Positions 26,250 to 35,232 of a stretch of DNA of 64,000 bases are shown here, one piece after another (positions within the stretch are counted from its first letter, which is position 1; each line of letters starts with the position of its first letter). The position numbers and the translations under genes are program-made. The notes beneath the pieces are model-generated. The model ran no database searches. It saw nothing but the letters and a program-made list of their open reading frames with translations, and was not told where the DNA came from. Origin of the DNA: Bacillota bacterium (GTDB taxonomy: Bacteria > Bacillota > Clostridia > Oscillospirales > Acutalibacteraceae); assembly GCA_023416955.1 (NCBI GenBank), contig JAEZGM010000022.1, positions 62,001 to 126,000 on the forward strand, given 5' to 3'.

Positions 26250-27446
26250 TTAACCCCCTATATTTTTTCTTCCCTGATTAGCGCTGCCGGCGAAATCGAG
26301 TACACGCTTTAAAATCGCTTCCCAGTCGAAATGAGAACGGGCAAACTCTCTTTCTTTTTCAGAAAGCTCACGGTTCAAACGGCAACGCCGCACAAACTGA
26401 ATTACCTCGTCCATATTAATCGGCGTATCGTCGTTAGAGACCTGCAGAGCAAAATCAACCTGCTCGTTTTCGATCGAATCTTCGTAGGTATACAAGAAAG
26501 GCAGACCTTTGGCACAATATTCGCGTGCCTTCAGAGAAGAGCAAGCTTGCAGGCCACGGCGATAGCAGCCTAGCTTGGAAGCGCCCAAATCCGCGCGGTC
26601 ATAAATTGCATCAAGTTCCGAGCCGGTTTTAAAGCCGGGACATTCAACGTCCTCATCCAACCCGTACTTGTGGATCAAAGCGCGAAAATCCGGCATTTCT
26701 TTTGCGTCTCCGCCCACCAAAATAAAGCGAATTTTAGGATCTTTTTCTTTTTTTGTCTGTTTGTACTGGTACATGCCAACTAATATACGGTCGTAGGCTT
26801 GCCACCAAAGCGTGCCGGCAACGCCGACAATCACGATTTCATCCTCGTTCTTCTTTGCCGGTACAATGCTCATGGCGCCAACATCAATACCGTTACTGAT
26901 ATTAATCGCTTTTACGCCGAAGAAACTGTCTGCATGATTACCGATTAATACAACGGCGTCTACCAGACCGCGAAGCCGCAATGCAGAAAATCTGTCCTGC
27001 GCCGCAGTTCCCAAAACCTTGAGCCTTGCAATCAGTTTTTTAGAAAACGGTTTCACATTGTTAACGCTTTTGATGTAATCCATAATATACGGATAATTTG
27101 GCAATTCAATAATCACTTTCTGCGCACCATTTTCCCGTGCCGTTTTGCAGAGTCTGATTACATCAAAGCTGATTCTGTCCAATCGGATATAAATTACATC
27201 AAAATGATGAGAAGCCAGATATTCCCGGGCAACGTCTGAAAATTTATGCATCATGCCGTGGCCGCCGGGTATTGTCTTCGTTTCTACCTTATCCCCCGTA
27301 ATAAACCGGTAATCCAGTCCCTTATACGTTGAATAGGTTACCTCATACCCCAATTTTTCAAAAGCGCGGGCTTGCCAGCCGATTTTGCGTATCACTCCAA
27401 CATAAAGCGTGGCATCCTCCTGAAATGTCAGGTACATCAGTTTCAT
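26250..27446 (-). CDS. Glycosyltransferase (GT4-like, GT-B fold)
   Basis: 398-residue cytoplasmic transferase for surface polysaccharide assembly. The C-half shows IVIVGVAGTLWWQAYDRIL, IRFILVGGDAKEMPDFRALI and VECPGFKTGSELDAIYDRADLGAS, the standard GT4 layout. The expected E-x7-E motif region reads GLQACSSLKAREYCAKGLPFLY, with SLKAREY in place of an E-rich donor loop. Donor and acceptor unknown. It overlaps the preceding glycosyltransferase by 4 bases. Confidence 0.75.
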   Translation of the reverse strand: MKLMYLTFQEDATLYVGVIRKIGWQARAFEKLGYEVTYSTYKGLDYRFITGDKVETKTIPGGHGMMHKFSDVAREYLASHHFDVIYIRLDRISFDVIRLCKTARENGAQKVIIELPNYPYIMDYIKSVNNVKPFSKKLIARLKVLGTAAQDRFSALRLRGLVDAVVLIGNHADSFFGVKAINISNGIDVGAMSIVPAKKNEDEIVIVGVAGTLWWQAYDRILVGMYQYKQTKKEKDPKIRFILVGGDAKEMPDFRALIHKYGLDEDVECPGFKTGSELDAIYDRADLGASKLGCYRRGLQACSSLKAREYCAKGLPFLYTYEDSIENEQVDFALQVSNDDTPINMDEVIQFVRRCRLNRELSEKEREFARSHFDWEAILKRVLDFAGSANQGRKNIGG

Positions 27447-28663
27447 TTGCTTATCTCCTCATAGAATCGGCTGAAATTTTTCTGCGCATTAAACTTTTCT
27501 TCCCATAGATTCCGCGCATTATCGCAGAGCTGCTCATATTCTTCCTGCTTCATGCGATTCACCAGCCGAATGATTTCCAGTAATTCACAAGGCTTAAAAT
27601 CCTTGTCCAATAAAAAGCCGTTTACCCCGTCTTTAACAGCTTCCGAAGTGCCGCCGACATCCGTTGCGATCACGGGGATTCCAAAAGAGGAAGCTTCCAT
27701 GACAGAAACAGGAATACCCTCGCTGGAACTGACATTTACAAAAGCGGATATAGAATGAGTACGATAAAAATTCATAATAGCGGTATTATCTATCTGACCG
27801 GCAAATTCAACCCGTACATTTTCAGGTAATCCTGCCGCCTGCTTGCGAATTTCCTCTTCCAGAGGCCCTGAACCCAGATGCGTCCACCGAATTGGAAAAT
27901 CAGCAAAAGAGAGCGCCTTTACAATCAGGTGAAGCCGTTTTACAGGAACCATGTAAGCACAGGAAACCAGGTGAAATTCAGGTTCTCTTTTGCCTTTTAC
28001 CGTACCATAATCCACTGTTCCTAAATACGCCGGACTGATCTTTTCGGCATATTTAGGAAACTGCCGGGCGATTGTATCCGCCCCGTTCTGAGAGCAGGGA
28101 TAAAGTTTATCTACATGGCTTAACAGAAAATCCCGCATTGGAAGGTATGAAAATTTCGCACGCTCAGAATGAATGTCAAAACCATGAGCGCGGGAAATCT
28201 GCAGAACCTTTTTGCCATGCTTTTTCAGTTCCCCGGCAAGCAACGCTGCGGCTGCCGCCGCGTCAAAAAACCAGTAGCTGTAAATTGTTACCTCATCAGC
28301 AGACTTTATGTCAGGAAGTTGAGCAAGCTGATGATACAATTCCTGCGCATGCTTCATAAAGAAAAGCATTTCATGAAATCGACCGGATGATAATTTCCCG
28401 CTTCGAAGCAATCCCCCAATTTCATTTATGACATATGAATGCGTCAGCAATTTAAGGTAAACCAAACTGCCGAGAGGTTCCCTCTTCAGAGGGATAACCT
28501 TGACTTCTTTTGGTACTTTCTTAGTAATCTTCGCATCGGGCTTGAGGTTGCACGGGCAGATTAAAACTTGATCAAACCCGGAAATATACTGGACCTCTGC
28601 ATTCAAAAAATCTTCTCCGGTATCATAAGGAAAGGTGGATGTAAGCAGAATAAGCATTTTCAT
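27443..28663 (-). CDS. Glycosyltransferase family 4
   Basis: 406-residue GT-B transferase. The donor-binding E-x7-E region is SSSEGIPVSVMEASSFGIP, followed by VIATDVGGTSEAVKDGVNGFLL, typical of GT4. The N-half carries a Rossmann-like start (MLILLTSTFPYDTGEDFL). It overlaps both neighbours by 4 bases within the polysaccharide block. It should add one sugar to a lipid-linked repeat unit; sugar unknown. Confidence 0.88.
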   Translation of the reverse strand: MKMLILLTSTFPYDTGEDFLNAEVQYISGFDQVLICPCNLKPDAKITKKVPKEVKVIPLKREPLGSLVYLKLLTHSYVINEIGGLLRSGKLSSGRFHEMLFFMKHAQELYHQLAQLPDIKSADEVTIYSYWFFDAAAAAALLAGELKKHGKKVLQISRAHGFDIHSERAKFSYLPMRDFLLSHVDKLYPCSQNGADTIARQFPKYAEKISPAYLGTVDYGTVKGKREPEFHLVSCAYMVPVKRLHLIVKALSFADFPIRWTHLGSGPLEEEIRKQAAGLPENVRVEFAGQIDNTAIMNFYRTHSISAFVNVSSSEGIPVSVMEASSFGIPVIATDVGGTSEAVKDGVNGFLLDKDFKPCELLEIIRLVNRMKQEEYEQLCDNARNLWEEKFNAQKNFSRFYEEISK

Positions 28664-30198
28664 GACGGCTCCTCCAACGCATAGGCCGGCCTTTCCCTCT
28701 TAACCGGACGGCTATGAGTTCCAATCCAAAAAAGCAGAAGAGCAGCGAAATAAAGCGCGCCGTAGAAACAGAAATAAGTAATGTTCAAAGTATCGGTCAC
28801 CCACATAAACGCAAAGCTGCGGGGAATATAGACAAAGTCTTTAACCGCCAATAAGCAGCTGGCTAAAACGACCCATGAACGGGTTAACATAGAAGAAAAA
28901 AAGCGAAATACAAATCCGATAATAGCGCTTACGACGATTACGCCAAGAGCACCGTAAGCCACATAAGCTTCCGCGATATAAGAAGTACCAAAGCCGCCTC
29001 CGGTGAGGTATCTGTTTGGGTCCACCATAAAGGTTAATACATGCGCAAAATTATGCGTAGTCTGTACAAATGTCGAGGTCTGCACCTCTATGATAGGAGA
29101 CAACCCAAAAATTGCACTGGTTATTACGTTATTGTGAACGAAACGTTCAAACGGATAAAATAAATACAGATATGATGCTGAATGATCAAAAAACTTAATA
29201 TTGTTTACCGTCTGAATTACCACACGGAAACTCGCACCCTGCGAGTTAAAAAAACTGATTAGCATATCACCCAATCCATGGCTTGTATCGGAAATCCCCG
29301 CGCGAACCAGCGCAATAAACTGCAGCAAATACATTCCTGCCACCCCGAAAACACCGGCAAAAATGACAGTATGCTTCTTCAGTTTTCGTTCTTCCCGTGG
29401 CAAAAGCGAATCGCGCATGATAAAATAGATGATCAGCATCAACGCTTCCGTTACAATGGTAGTACGCCTGCCGGTAAACACGGACGAAAGCATATAAATA
29501 AAGTAAATAACGAGCGGTACTTTCATTTGTTTTTTATTGGGCAAAGTGGCAAGAAAGACCGCAAAAGACGGCACAAAGAACATGGAAAGCCTGCTGATCA
29601 CACTGGGAATGCTCTCCGCGGTAGTAAACGATTGCAAGTAGCCGTTGCGCACAACATTTAACGCCGCTTTCAGCATTACATACATAAATGGGACAGAACT
29701 TACAATCAAAACAATTTTGCTGAGCTGGCGCAGAATAGGAACGACCGGGTTTGCGCGAATGGAGCCCATCCCCTTTTCACGCATAGCGGCTTCCTTTTTG
29801 TGAAACATCGGCCCCGCCAGACGATAGGTCAGATAAACGCAAAAGAGCGACAGGGCGACAATCTGCAGCGTCTGAAATAATTCCGGAAGCCCTTTTGCCT
29901 CCAGAAGTTCCGGGTACCGTTCATAGGAGCCAATCCAGGAAACATAAACGCGCCCCAGCAGCAAAATATCAAACGCGATCACAAACACCAGCAGTGCGAT
30001 GTCACGCCGGATATTTTTAATCACATCGGATAAAATCGCGATATTCAGAAAAATGATGGCCACAAGAACCACATTGAGCGCCGCGGCCCATAACCCGTCG
30101 CCCAACAGCGTCATTAAATTCGCGACCAAAAAGAGCACGGCGGTAATGCCGAACAGAATCGTGTCGCGCAGAAAGTCCGCCGATTTTATTTTTATCAT
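28660..30198 (-). CDS. Wzy/EpsG-like oligosaccharide repeat-unit polymerase
   Basis: 512-residue membrane protein with about 12-14 hydrophobic segments and a larger loop in the second half (about 320-400), consistent with an O-antigen/exopolysaccharide polymerase. Conservation in this family is low, so the call rests on topology and the neighbours: two glycosyltransferases and a Wzz protein downstream. A GTG at 30204 is in frame, but GGGAG lies 7 bases before the ATG at 30198. It starts 35 bases after the rqcH stop. No flippase or priming transferase is in the window. Confidence 0.7.
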   Translation of the reverse strand: MIKIKSADFLRDTILFGITAVLFLVANLMTLLGDGLWAAALNVVLVAIIFLNIAILSDVIKNIRRDIALLVFVIAFDILLLGRVYVSWIGSYERYPELLEAKGLPELFQTLQIVALSLFCVYLTYRLAGPMFHKKEAAMREKGMGSIRANPVVPILRQLSKIVLIVSSVPFMYVMLKAALNVVRNGYLQSFTTAESIPSVISRLSMFFVPSFAVFLATLPNKKQMKVPLVIYFIYMLSSVFTGRRTTIVTEALMLIIYFIMRDSLLPREERKLKKHTVIFAGVFGVAGMYLLQFIALVRAGISDTSHGLGDMLISFFNSQGASFRVVIQTVNNIKFFDHSASYLYLFYPFERFVHNNVITSAIFGLSPIIEVQTSTFVQTTHNFAHVLTFMVDPNRYLTGGGFGTSYIAEAYVAYGALGVIVVSAIIGFVFRFFSSMLTRSWVVLASCLLAVKDFVYIPRSFAFMWVTDTLNITYFCFYGALYFAALLLFWIGTHSRPVKRERPAYALEEPS

Positions 30199-30232
30199 GA
30201 ACACACTCCCTGCCTGTTCCGATTTAAAGTGC

Positions 30233-31993
30233 TTATTTTACTTTCAACTGCTGCACTAAATCGGGATTTGGCGTAATATAAGCCGTTTTATAGCTGACGT
30301 AAATGACCATGCCCGGTTTGGAGCCCTGCGGCTTGCTGACATTGCGCACCTCGGTGTAATCAACCGGAACCTGGGAGGAATCCTTGCCGCGGCTGAAAAA
30401 GGCGGCAAGAGCAGCGGCCTGTTCCATCGCTGTTTCCGTTGCGGGCTTACCTCCCGTTTCCAAAATTGTGTGAGAACCGGGAATATTCTTTGTATGGAAC
30501 CAAATATCGCGATTCCCGGCCTGCTTCATTGTCAACCGATCGTTTTGCCGGTTATTGCGGCCCACAAAAATGCGGAAGCCGTCGGTGGAAACGAATTCCA
30601 TTGGCCCCTGCATGGCGGGCTGTTTCTGCTTTCCTCTGGGTGCGCGAATATAACTTTGTTCGGTCAATTCCGAACGAATTTCAACAAGATCCTGCTCCGT
30701 AGCAGCACGGCTGAGCTCCTCGAAAACAGAATCAATATAGTCAAGCTCCTGCTGTGCTTTTTCAATCTGAACAACCAAAATTTCTTCGGCGGTGCGGGCT
30801 TTATGATAAAGCTTATAATATTTTTGCGCATTTTGCGACGGAGTAAGCGCGGGATCGAGTTTTATTTTTATGACCGGCATCGCTTCTTCATAATAATTTT
30901 CCAGTTCCGCGTGGGAAACGCCTTTTTCAAGGCGGTACAGATTAGCGTTGATCAAGTCGCCGTACATCCGCATGGTATCGCGCTCGGCGCACTGTGCCAG
31001 CTCCGCGCGCTGTGCGTTGATTTTCCGGCTGAGGCGGTCGGAGGCCGCCGTCAATATGCGGAGCAGATCCTGCGAACGGGTACGCATCCGTTCAATCCGG
31101 TCTCGCTCTGAATAAAACGCATCAAGCAGCGCCGAAAAGCTCTCCCGCGGTGTCACCACAGCCGTGAGCCCATATTGTTCAATATTCATGAAGGAAAAAT
31201 CCAGCGGCTTTTTCCGCGGGTCCGTCACCATAAACGGCTGTCCGTCCGCGTTCTTCACCGTTTGCGCAAGACGGGTCAGGAAGAACCCGAGCCGCTCAAA
31301 CTGCGCATCGCTCATGGAGTGCATGGACAAAGCTGCGCCGTGCCCGGTCAAATGCTCCAATTCACGGCAAACAACCGGTGAAACACCCTGCATCACTCCC
31401 AGCAATGCTTTGGAAAGCTCCGCGTCCGCAGGAAAACTGCGCAGCCTGCCAAGAATATCTTCGGCGGGTACATTCAACAGACACAGCTTGTCCTGCGGCG
31501 GGGGAAGCTGATACGTCAGCCCCGGCAGCACAAGCCTTTCCGACGACATTTCGGCATCCACACGCTTCAAAGCATCGATGATTTTTCCGTTTTCATCCAC
31601 GAAAATAATATTGCTGTACCGTCCCATGATTTCCATGACAAGCGTGAGCCGGATTTCATCACCCAGCTCGTTTGTCGCGTCAAAATCCAGACAGAGCACA
31701 CGCTCCAGTTCAGGCTGACGCACGGCGGCAAGGTGCGCGCCGGCAAGGCGCTTACGCAGAAGCATACAAAGCATCGGCGGCGCCTTCGGATTTTCCGGTA
31801 CAAAGTTTGTAAAATGAATCCGCGCGCTATTGGCGCGGGCGGACATCAGCAGCTTGAAATTATCGCTGCGGGTACGAAACAGCAGAACCATTTCCTCGCG
31901 GTTCGGCTGATAAATTTTTTCAACCTTCGCCCCGATGGCCCGCTCTTCGATTTCTTTTTTAATATGTTTTAAAAATGCTCCGTCAAGAGCCAT
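30233..31993 (-). CDS. rqcH: RqcH, NFACT-family ribosome quality-control factor
   Basis: Binds obstructed 50S subunits with peptidyl-tRNA and recruits tRNA-Ala to add alanine tails; also annotated as fibronectin-binding protein A. The 586 residues comprise an NFACT-N domain (MALDGAFLKHIKKEI start), coiled-coil segments between about 280 and 430, and the NFACT-R domain with GFRIFVGRNNRQNDRLTMK and DIWFHTKNIPGSHTIL. The pair E97-R98 occupies the position where characterised homologues have the functional D97-R98. It is placed between nif3 and the polysaccharide genes. Confidence 0.93.
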   Translation of the reverse strand: MALDGAFLKHIKKEIEERAIGAKVEKIYQPNREEMVLLFRTRSDNFKLLMSARANSARIHFTNFVPENPKAPPMLCMLLRKRLAGAHLAAVRQPELERVLCLDFDATNELGDEIRLTLVMEIMGRYSNIIFVDENGKIIDALKRVDAEMSSERLVLPGLTYQLPPPQDKLCLLNVPAEDILGRLRSFPADAELSKALLGVMQGVSPVVCRELEHLTGHGAALSMHSMSDAQFERLGFFLTRLAQTVKNADGQPFMVTDPRKKPLDFSFMNIEQYGLTAVVTPRESFSALLDAFYSERDRIERMRTRSQDLLRILTAASDRLSRKINAQRAELAQCAERDTMRMYGDLINANLYRLEKGVSHAELENYYEEAMPVIKIKLDPALTPSQNAQKYYKLYHKARTAEEILVVQIEKAQQELDYIDSVFEELSRAATEQDLVEIRSELTEQSYIRAPRGKQKQPAMQGPMEFVSTDGFRIFVGRNNRQNDRLTMKQAGNRDIWFHTKNIPGSHTILETGGKPATETAMEQAAALAAFFSRGKDSSQVPVDYTEVRNVSKPQGSKPGMVIYVSYKTAYITPNPDLVQQLKVK

Positions 31994-32017
31994 TTGCTTA
32001 CCTCCTGAAACCTTTTG

Positions 32018-32791
32018 CTATAAATATTTTGCGGGACTGTGCATCGCCTTGGACTGAACAAACACAAGTTCCGGGAAACGCTTCACAAGGCGGTTGAGCA
32101 AAGACGAAATGACAATGTTTTCCGTATAAAAATGCCCCGCGTCTACCAGCGTTATGCCTGCGTTTTCCGCGTCAAGCAAAACATGGTGCTTGCTTTCCCC
32201 CGTGACAAAGGCCTGGCACCCCGCCTTCATGGCCGCGTAAAGGTAATCCTCACCGCCGCCGCTGCAAAAGCCTACCTTTGTGACCGGCCTTCCCCCGTCG
32301 GTATAACGCAGACCGTCACAACCCAGCGTCTGTTTGACAAACAAGGCAAATTCCCGCGCCGAATACGGCTTGTCCGTCTCGCCCATCTGTGCCTCCGGCA
32401 ATCCCGAAGCTTCATTGACCTGTAAGGGGAGAAGACTTTTCAGCCGCAGCCGTTCGGCAAGGCAGGCGTTTACCCCTGCGCCGGGCGCCATATCCAGATT
32501 GGTATGGGCGCAAATAGCCGCAATGCCGTATTGGGCAAGAAGGTACGGCGCCGTACCGGGTTCCAGCCGCTTCAGCGGGTTGAAAATAACCGGATGGTGC
32601 GTTACAACCAACTGTGCGCCCACGGCTGCGGCTTCCCTTACGACGGCGGGCGTTGCGTCAAGCGAAAGCAGGACGGTGCGCACCGCGTCATCGGCGCTGC
32701 CGACCAAAAGGCCGACGTTGTCGAAATCCATTGCCGTGTAAAAAGGAGCAAATCCATCAATATAATTGTAAATATCACCGGCTGTAGTCAA
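32018..32791 (-). CDS. Nif3-like dinuclear metal-centre protein
   Basis: 257-residue short-form member of the Nif3/YqfO/YbgI family, without the internal PII-like insertion of the roughly 370-residue forms. Metal ligands are visible in VVTHHPVIFNP and CAHTNLDMAPGAGVN, then GGGEDYLYAA and VDAGHFYTENIV late in the protein. The role has been linked to GTP cyclohydrolase-like or unknown hydrolysis. It overlaps trmK by 4 bases, the usual trmK-nif3 pairing of Firmicutes. Confidence 0.9.
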   Translation of the reverse strand: MTTAGDIYNYIDGFAPFYTAMDFDNVGLLVGSADDAVRTVLLSLDATPAVVREAAAVGAQLVVTHHPVIFNPLKRLEPGTAPYLLAQYGIAAICAHTNLDMAPGAGVNACLAERLRLKSLLPLQVNEASGLPEAQMGETDKPYSAREFALFVKQTLGCDGLRYTDGGRPVTKVGFCSGGGEDYLYAAMKAGCQAFVTGESKHHVLLDAENAGITLVDAGHFYTENIVISSLLNRLVKRFPELVFVQSKAMHSPAKYL

Positions 32792-33492
32792 CGGGCTTCC
32801 TCCTCTTTCAGCATTGCGTTCAGCTTCTCTATGACAGCACGAAACGGAGCGGCTTCCTCTTCTTTGCCGGACAAGGCCAGTCCGTTCGCCTTTTTTCCGA
32901 GCGTTTCGGCACAGTGCCTGATATAAAGCCGGTTGTCTTCCGTGGCGGCGTCCAGCTTCCCGATGTAAGGGTACAGAGTGCCGGTATCTACCTTGTCCGG
33001 TTCATAAACAGCCAGAAAAGCAGAATAAACATGACCGTCCTGCCGGACAGCCTGTTCCCGCAGAGCTGCAAAGCCCTGCTCCGCTAAAAATACGCGCAAC
33101 GGCGGCACCGTAGTCATCGGCTGCAAAATCAAATGCTTATTTTGATCCTTTAACCATGTGGCCTTGGAAATAATTTGAATCATGGTTTCACCGCCCATTC
33201 CGGCAATCACGATATCGTCCGCTTCCAACGGGGAGATCGAATCCAACCCGTTGGAAAGGCGCGCGGAGACCATATCCCGCACATCATACCGTTCAATATG
33301 GAACTGCGCCTTCTGTAAAGGGCCTTCCTTTACATCGGCTGCTACGGCCCGGGCAATCAAACCCTGCCTTGCAAGCCAGATTGGGAGATACGCGTGATCG
33401 GTGCCGATATCCGCCAGCATACAGCCGGGGCGCACCATGGACGCGCAAAGCCGGAGCCTTTCGCCCAGCGTAAACAGGGGATGCAAACTCAC
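32788..33492 (-). CDS. trmK: tRNA (adenine22-N1)-methyltransferase
   Basis: SAM-dependent enzyme making m1A22 in tRNA, 234 residues. The SAM pocket is CMLADIGTDHAYLPIWL, and the family motif DIVIAGMGGETM follows; the C-terminal part is a coiled helical domain for tRNA. It overlaps nif3 and the upstream MFS gene by 4 bases each. Confidence 0.92.
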   Translation of the reverse strand: MSLHPLFTLGERLRLCASMVRPGCMLADIGTDHAYLPIWLARQGLIARAVAADVKEGPLQKAQFHIERYDVRDMVSARLSNGLDSISPLEADDIVIAGMGGETMIQIISKATWLKDQNKHLILQPMTTVPPLRVFLAEQGFAALREQAVRQDGHVYSAFLAVYEPDKVDTGTLYPYIGKLDAATEDNRLYIRHCAETLGKKANGLALSGKEEEAAPFRAVIEKLNAMLKEEEAR

Positions 33493-34763
33493 TGCTCACA
33501 CCTCGTGACTTTCATTTCTTCTACGAATCCGGACGCATTCTTACTCGCCCAGACGGTAATAAACTGTGTCAATGTTAAGATCACCAATGATATCGCCTGC
33601 CAAATCAGGTTCCCGCCGCTCAGACGGTCAATTGCCATAATAATCAGAACGCCGCAGCATCTTCCCGTTGCCAGGCTGATTTCCTTAAACGCAAACAGCT
33701 CCGGGCGCAATTCCCGCCCGTTCGGAATAACCTGCAGTGCATCGAGAAAAATACCAAACGAGGAGTTCACCAAAAAACCGGCGAAAAATGAATTTACAAG
33801 CGTAAATACAATCAGCATGGGCGCATTCATGGTAAATATGTAAACGACGCTGAAGAGCAGCATAAAAATCAATGATATTTTCATCGCGCGGATTCGATTA
33901 GAACCGGTAATTTTGCGGCTGATGATAAGAAATGAGAAAATTGACACAGCCGCCGACAAAAAAGTGTTGAAACCGATCAGCACTTCACTTTGAATCAGCC
34001 GGTATAAAAAAACGCTCAAAATAAAGCCGAACGCACCTTCCCGTATTCCCTTGACTCCCTCGCTCAGAAGACTGAAGTGCAGCGCTTTTTGCTGAAAAAT
34101 AAGCTGAATCGCGGTTTTGTGCTGCACCCGCTTCTTCTCCTTTACCGGCGGCTTCGGAAGCCGAATTGCAGCAACAGCGGTTACAATGCCGATTACAAAC
34201 GCCATGCCAAATACAATATTATAACCGATTGACCGCCCGCTGAACGAGATGATCCCGCCGGAGAGCAACGGAATCGTCAGGTTTACAATATTGGACATAA
34301 TGCTGACAATCGCCATGCCACTGTCCCGGTTGCTGATACCGGTATACTCTGTCAGCAGCTGGCTGTAGCTGATCCAGTAAAACGCGCCGGCAAGTCCGCT
34401 GGTAACACCCAGAAGGACGACATGCGAAGCCGACTGTGCGTTCAGCACAATCAGCTGTAAATACAGCAGGTCATACCCCAGAATACCCAGTACCGCGGCA
34501 ATGCCCGGATGGAAAAGATGCACCACGTCGGCGGAAATCAGCATGCCAAGCGCCGTTCCCATATAGGTAAGCATGTTGTATACCAGCACAACATCCATAT
34601 TATCCGTCTGGCTCATTAAAAATGTATTGATAAAGATGCCGGGCAACCCGGTAAAAATCAAAAACCCCGTATGCATTGCAAGAAACTTGTAATAATTTTC
34701 GCCGAGCCCGTCGCCGCCCACGGCCGTTCGGACACGCCCCCTGAATGTAGACGTTTTCCCCAT
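33489..34763 (-). CDS. Major facilitator superfamily transporter
   Basis: 424-residue membrane protein with about 12 hydrophobic segments. A central basic loop (KPPVKEKKRVQHKT) separates two six-helix halves, as in the MFS. No diagnostic substrate motif was recognised. It overlaps trmK by 4 bases and so is part of the trmK-nif3-rqcH transcript. The N-terminal stretch MGKTSTFRGRVRTAVGG is long, basic and cytosolic. Confidence 0.82.
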   Translation of the reverse strand: MGKTSTFRGRVRTAVGGDGLGENYYKFLAMHTGFLIFTGLPGIFINTFLMSQTDNMDVVLVYNMLTYMGTALGMLISADVVHLFHPGIAAVLGILGYDLLYLQLIVLNAQSASHVVLLGVTSGLAGAFYWISYSQLLTEYTGISNRDSGMAIVSIMSNIVNLTIPLLSGGIISFSGRSIGYNIVFGMAFVIGIVTAVAAIRLPKPPVKEKKRVQHKTAIQLIFQQKALHFSLLSEGVKGIREGAFGFILSVFLYRLIQSEVLIGFNTFLSAAVSIFSFLIISRKITGSNRIRAMKISLIFMLLFSVVYIFTMNAPMLIVFTLVNSFFAGFLVNSSFGIFLDALQVIPNGRELRPELFAFKEISLATGRCCGVLIIMAIDRLSGGNLIWQAISLVILTLTQFITVWASKNASGFVEEMKVTRCEQ

Positions 34764-34782
34764 ACTACCCCTATATTTAACA

Positions 34783-34810
34783 GCCGCCCGACAATTGCTT
34801 GCCGGGCGGC
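34783..34810 (-). terminator. GC-rich hairpin downstream of the DUF1858 gene
   Basis: An 8-bp stem, GCCGCCCG with CGGGCGGC, is followed on the minus strand by only a weak T-tract. It is probably a weak terminator between the DUF1858 gene and the MFS-led operon. Confidence 0.5.
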
Positions 34811-34852
34811 GTTATGACTAAAACCGATGATTCAGATTAATTGGCAGGAAAC

Positions 34853-35068
34853 TTATTCCTTACCTGCGAGATGCTCGTTTAATTTCTGCACCATATCGTC
34901 CGCGTCCACACCGTGAACGAAGCAGGCCTGCTCAAGGGATTCCCCGCGAGATGCCGGGCAGCCCAGGCAGTGCATACCCATTTCCATAAAATAAGGTGCT
35001 GTGGTCGAGTCAAAATCAAGAATATCGCCAATCAGCATATCTTTTGTAATTTCTTTTATTTCTGTCAT
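34853..35068 (-). CDS. DUF1858 domain protein
   Basis: 71-residue soluble protein of the DUF1858 family, often found alone or fused to redox domains in anaerobes. The conserved MGMHCLGCPASRGESLEQAC segment carries paired cysteines that could bind an Fe-S or metal centre or form a disulphide. It is monocistronic, with a clear promoter. Function not established. Confidence 0.88.
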   Translation of the reverse strand: MTEIKEITKDMLIGDILDFDSTTAPYFMEMGMHCLGCPASRGESLEQACFVHGVDADDMVQKLNEHLAGKE

Positions 35069-35112
35069 AACACAAACCTCCGTTTCAAGAATACATCATG
35101 TTTGTCATGCTT

Positions 35113-35141
35113 ATTATAATACCCGAATCCTATCTTTGCAA
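35113..35141 (-). promoter_or_regulatory. Promoter of the DUF1858 gene
   Basis: On the minus strand TTGCAA (35136-35141) and TATAAT (35113-35118) are spaced by 17 bases, about 45 bases before the ATG. Confidence 0.75.
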
Positions 35142-35232
35142 TACTTTTGTGACAGACAATGAATTTTAACATAAACAATGCTTACGAAAACTTCAATCCG
35201 TATAAATTGCGTATATTTCTGCCCCGAACTAA

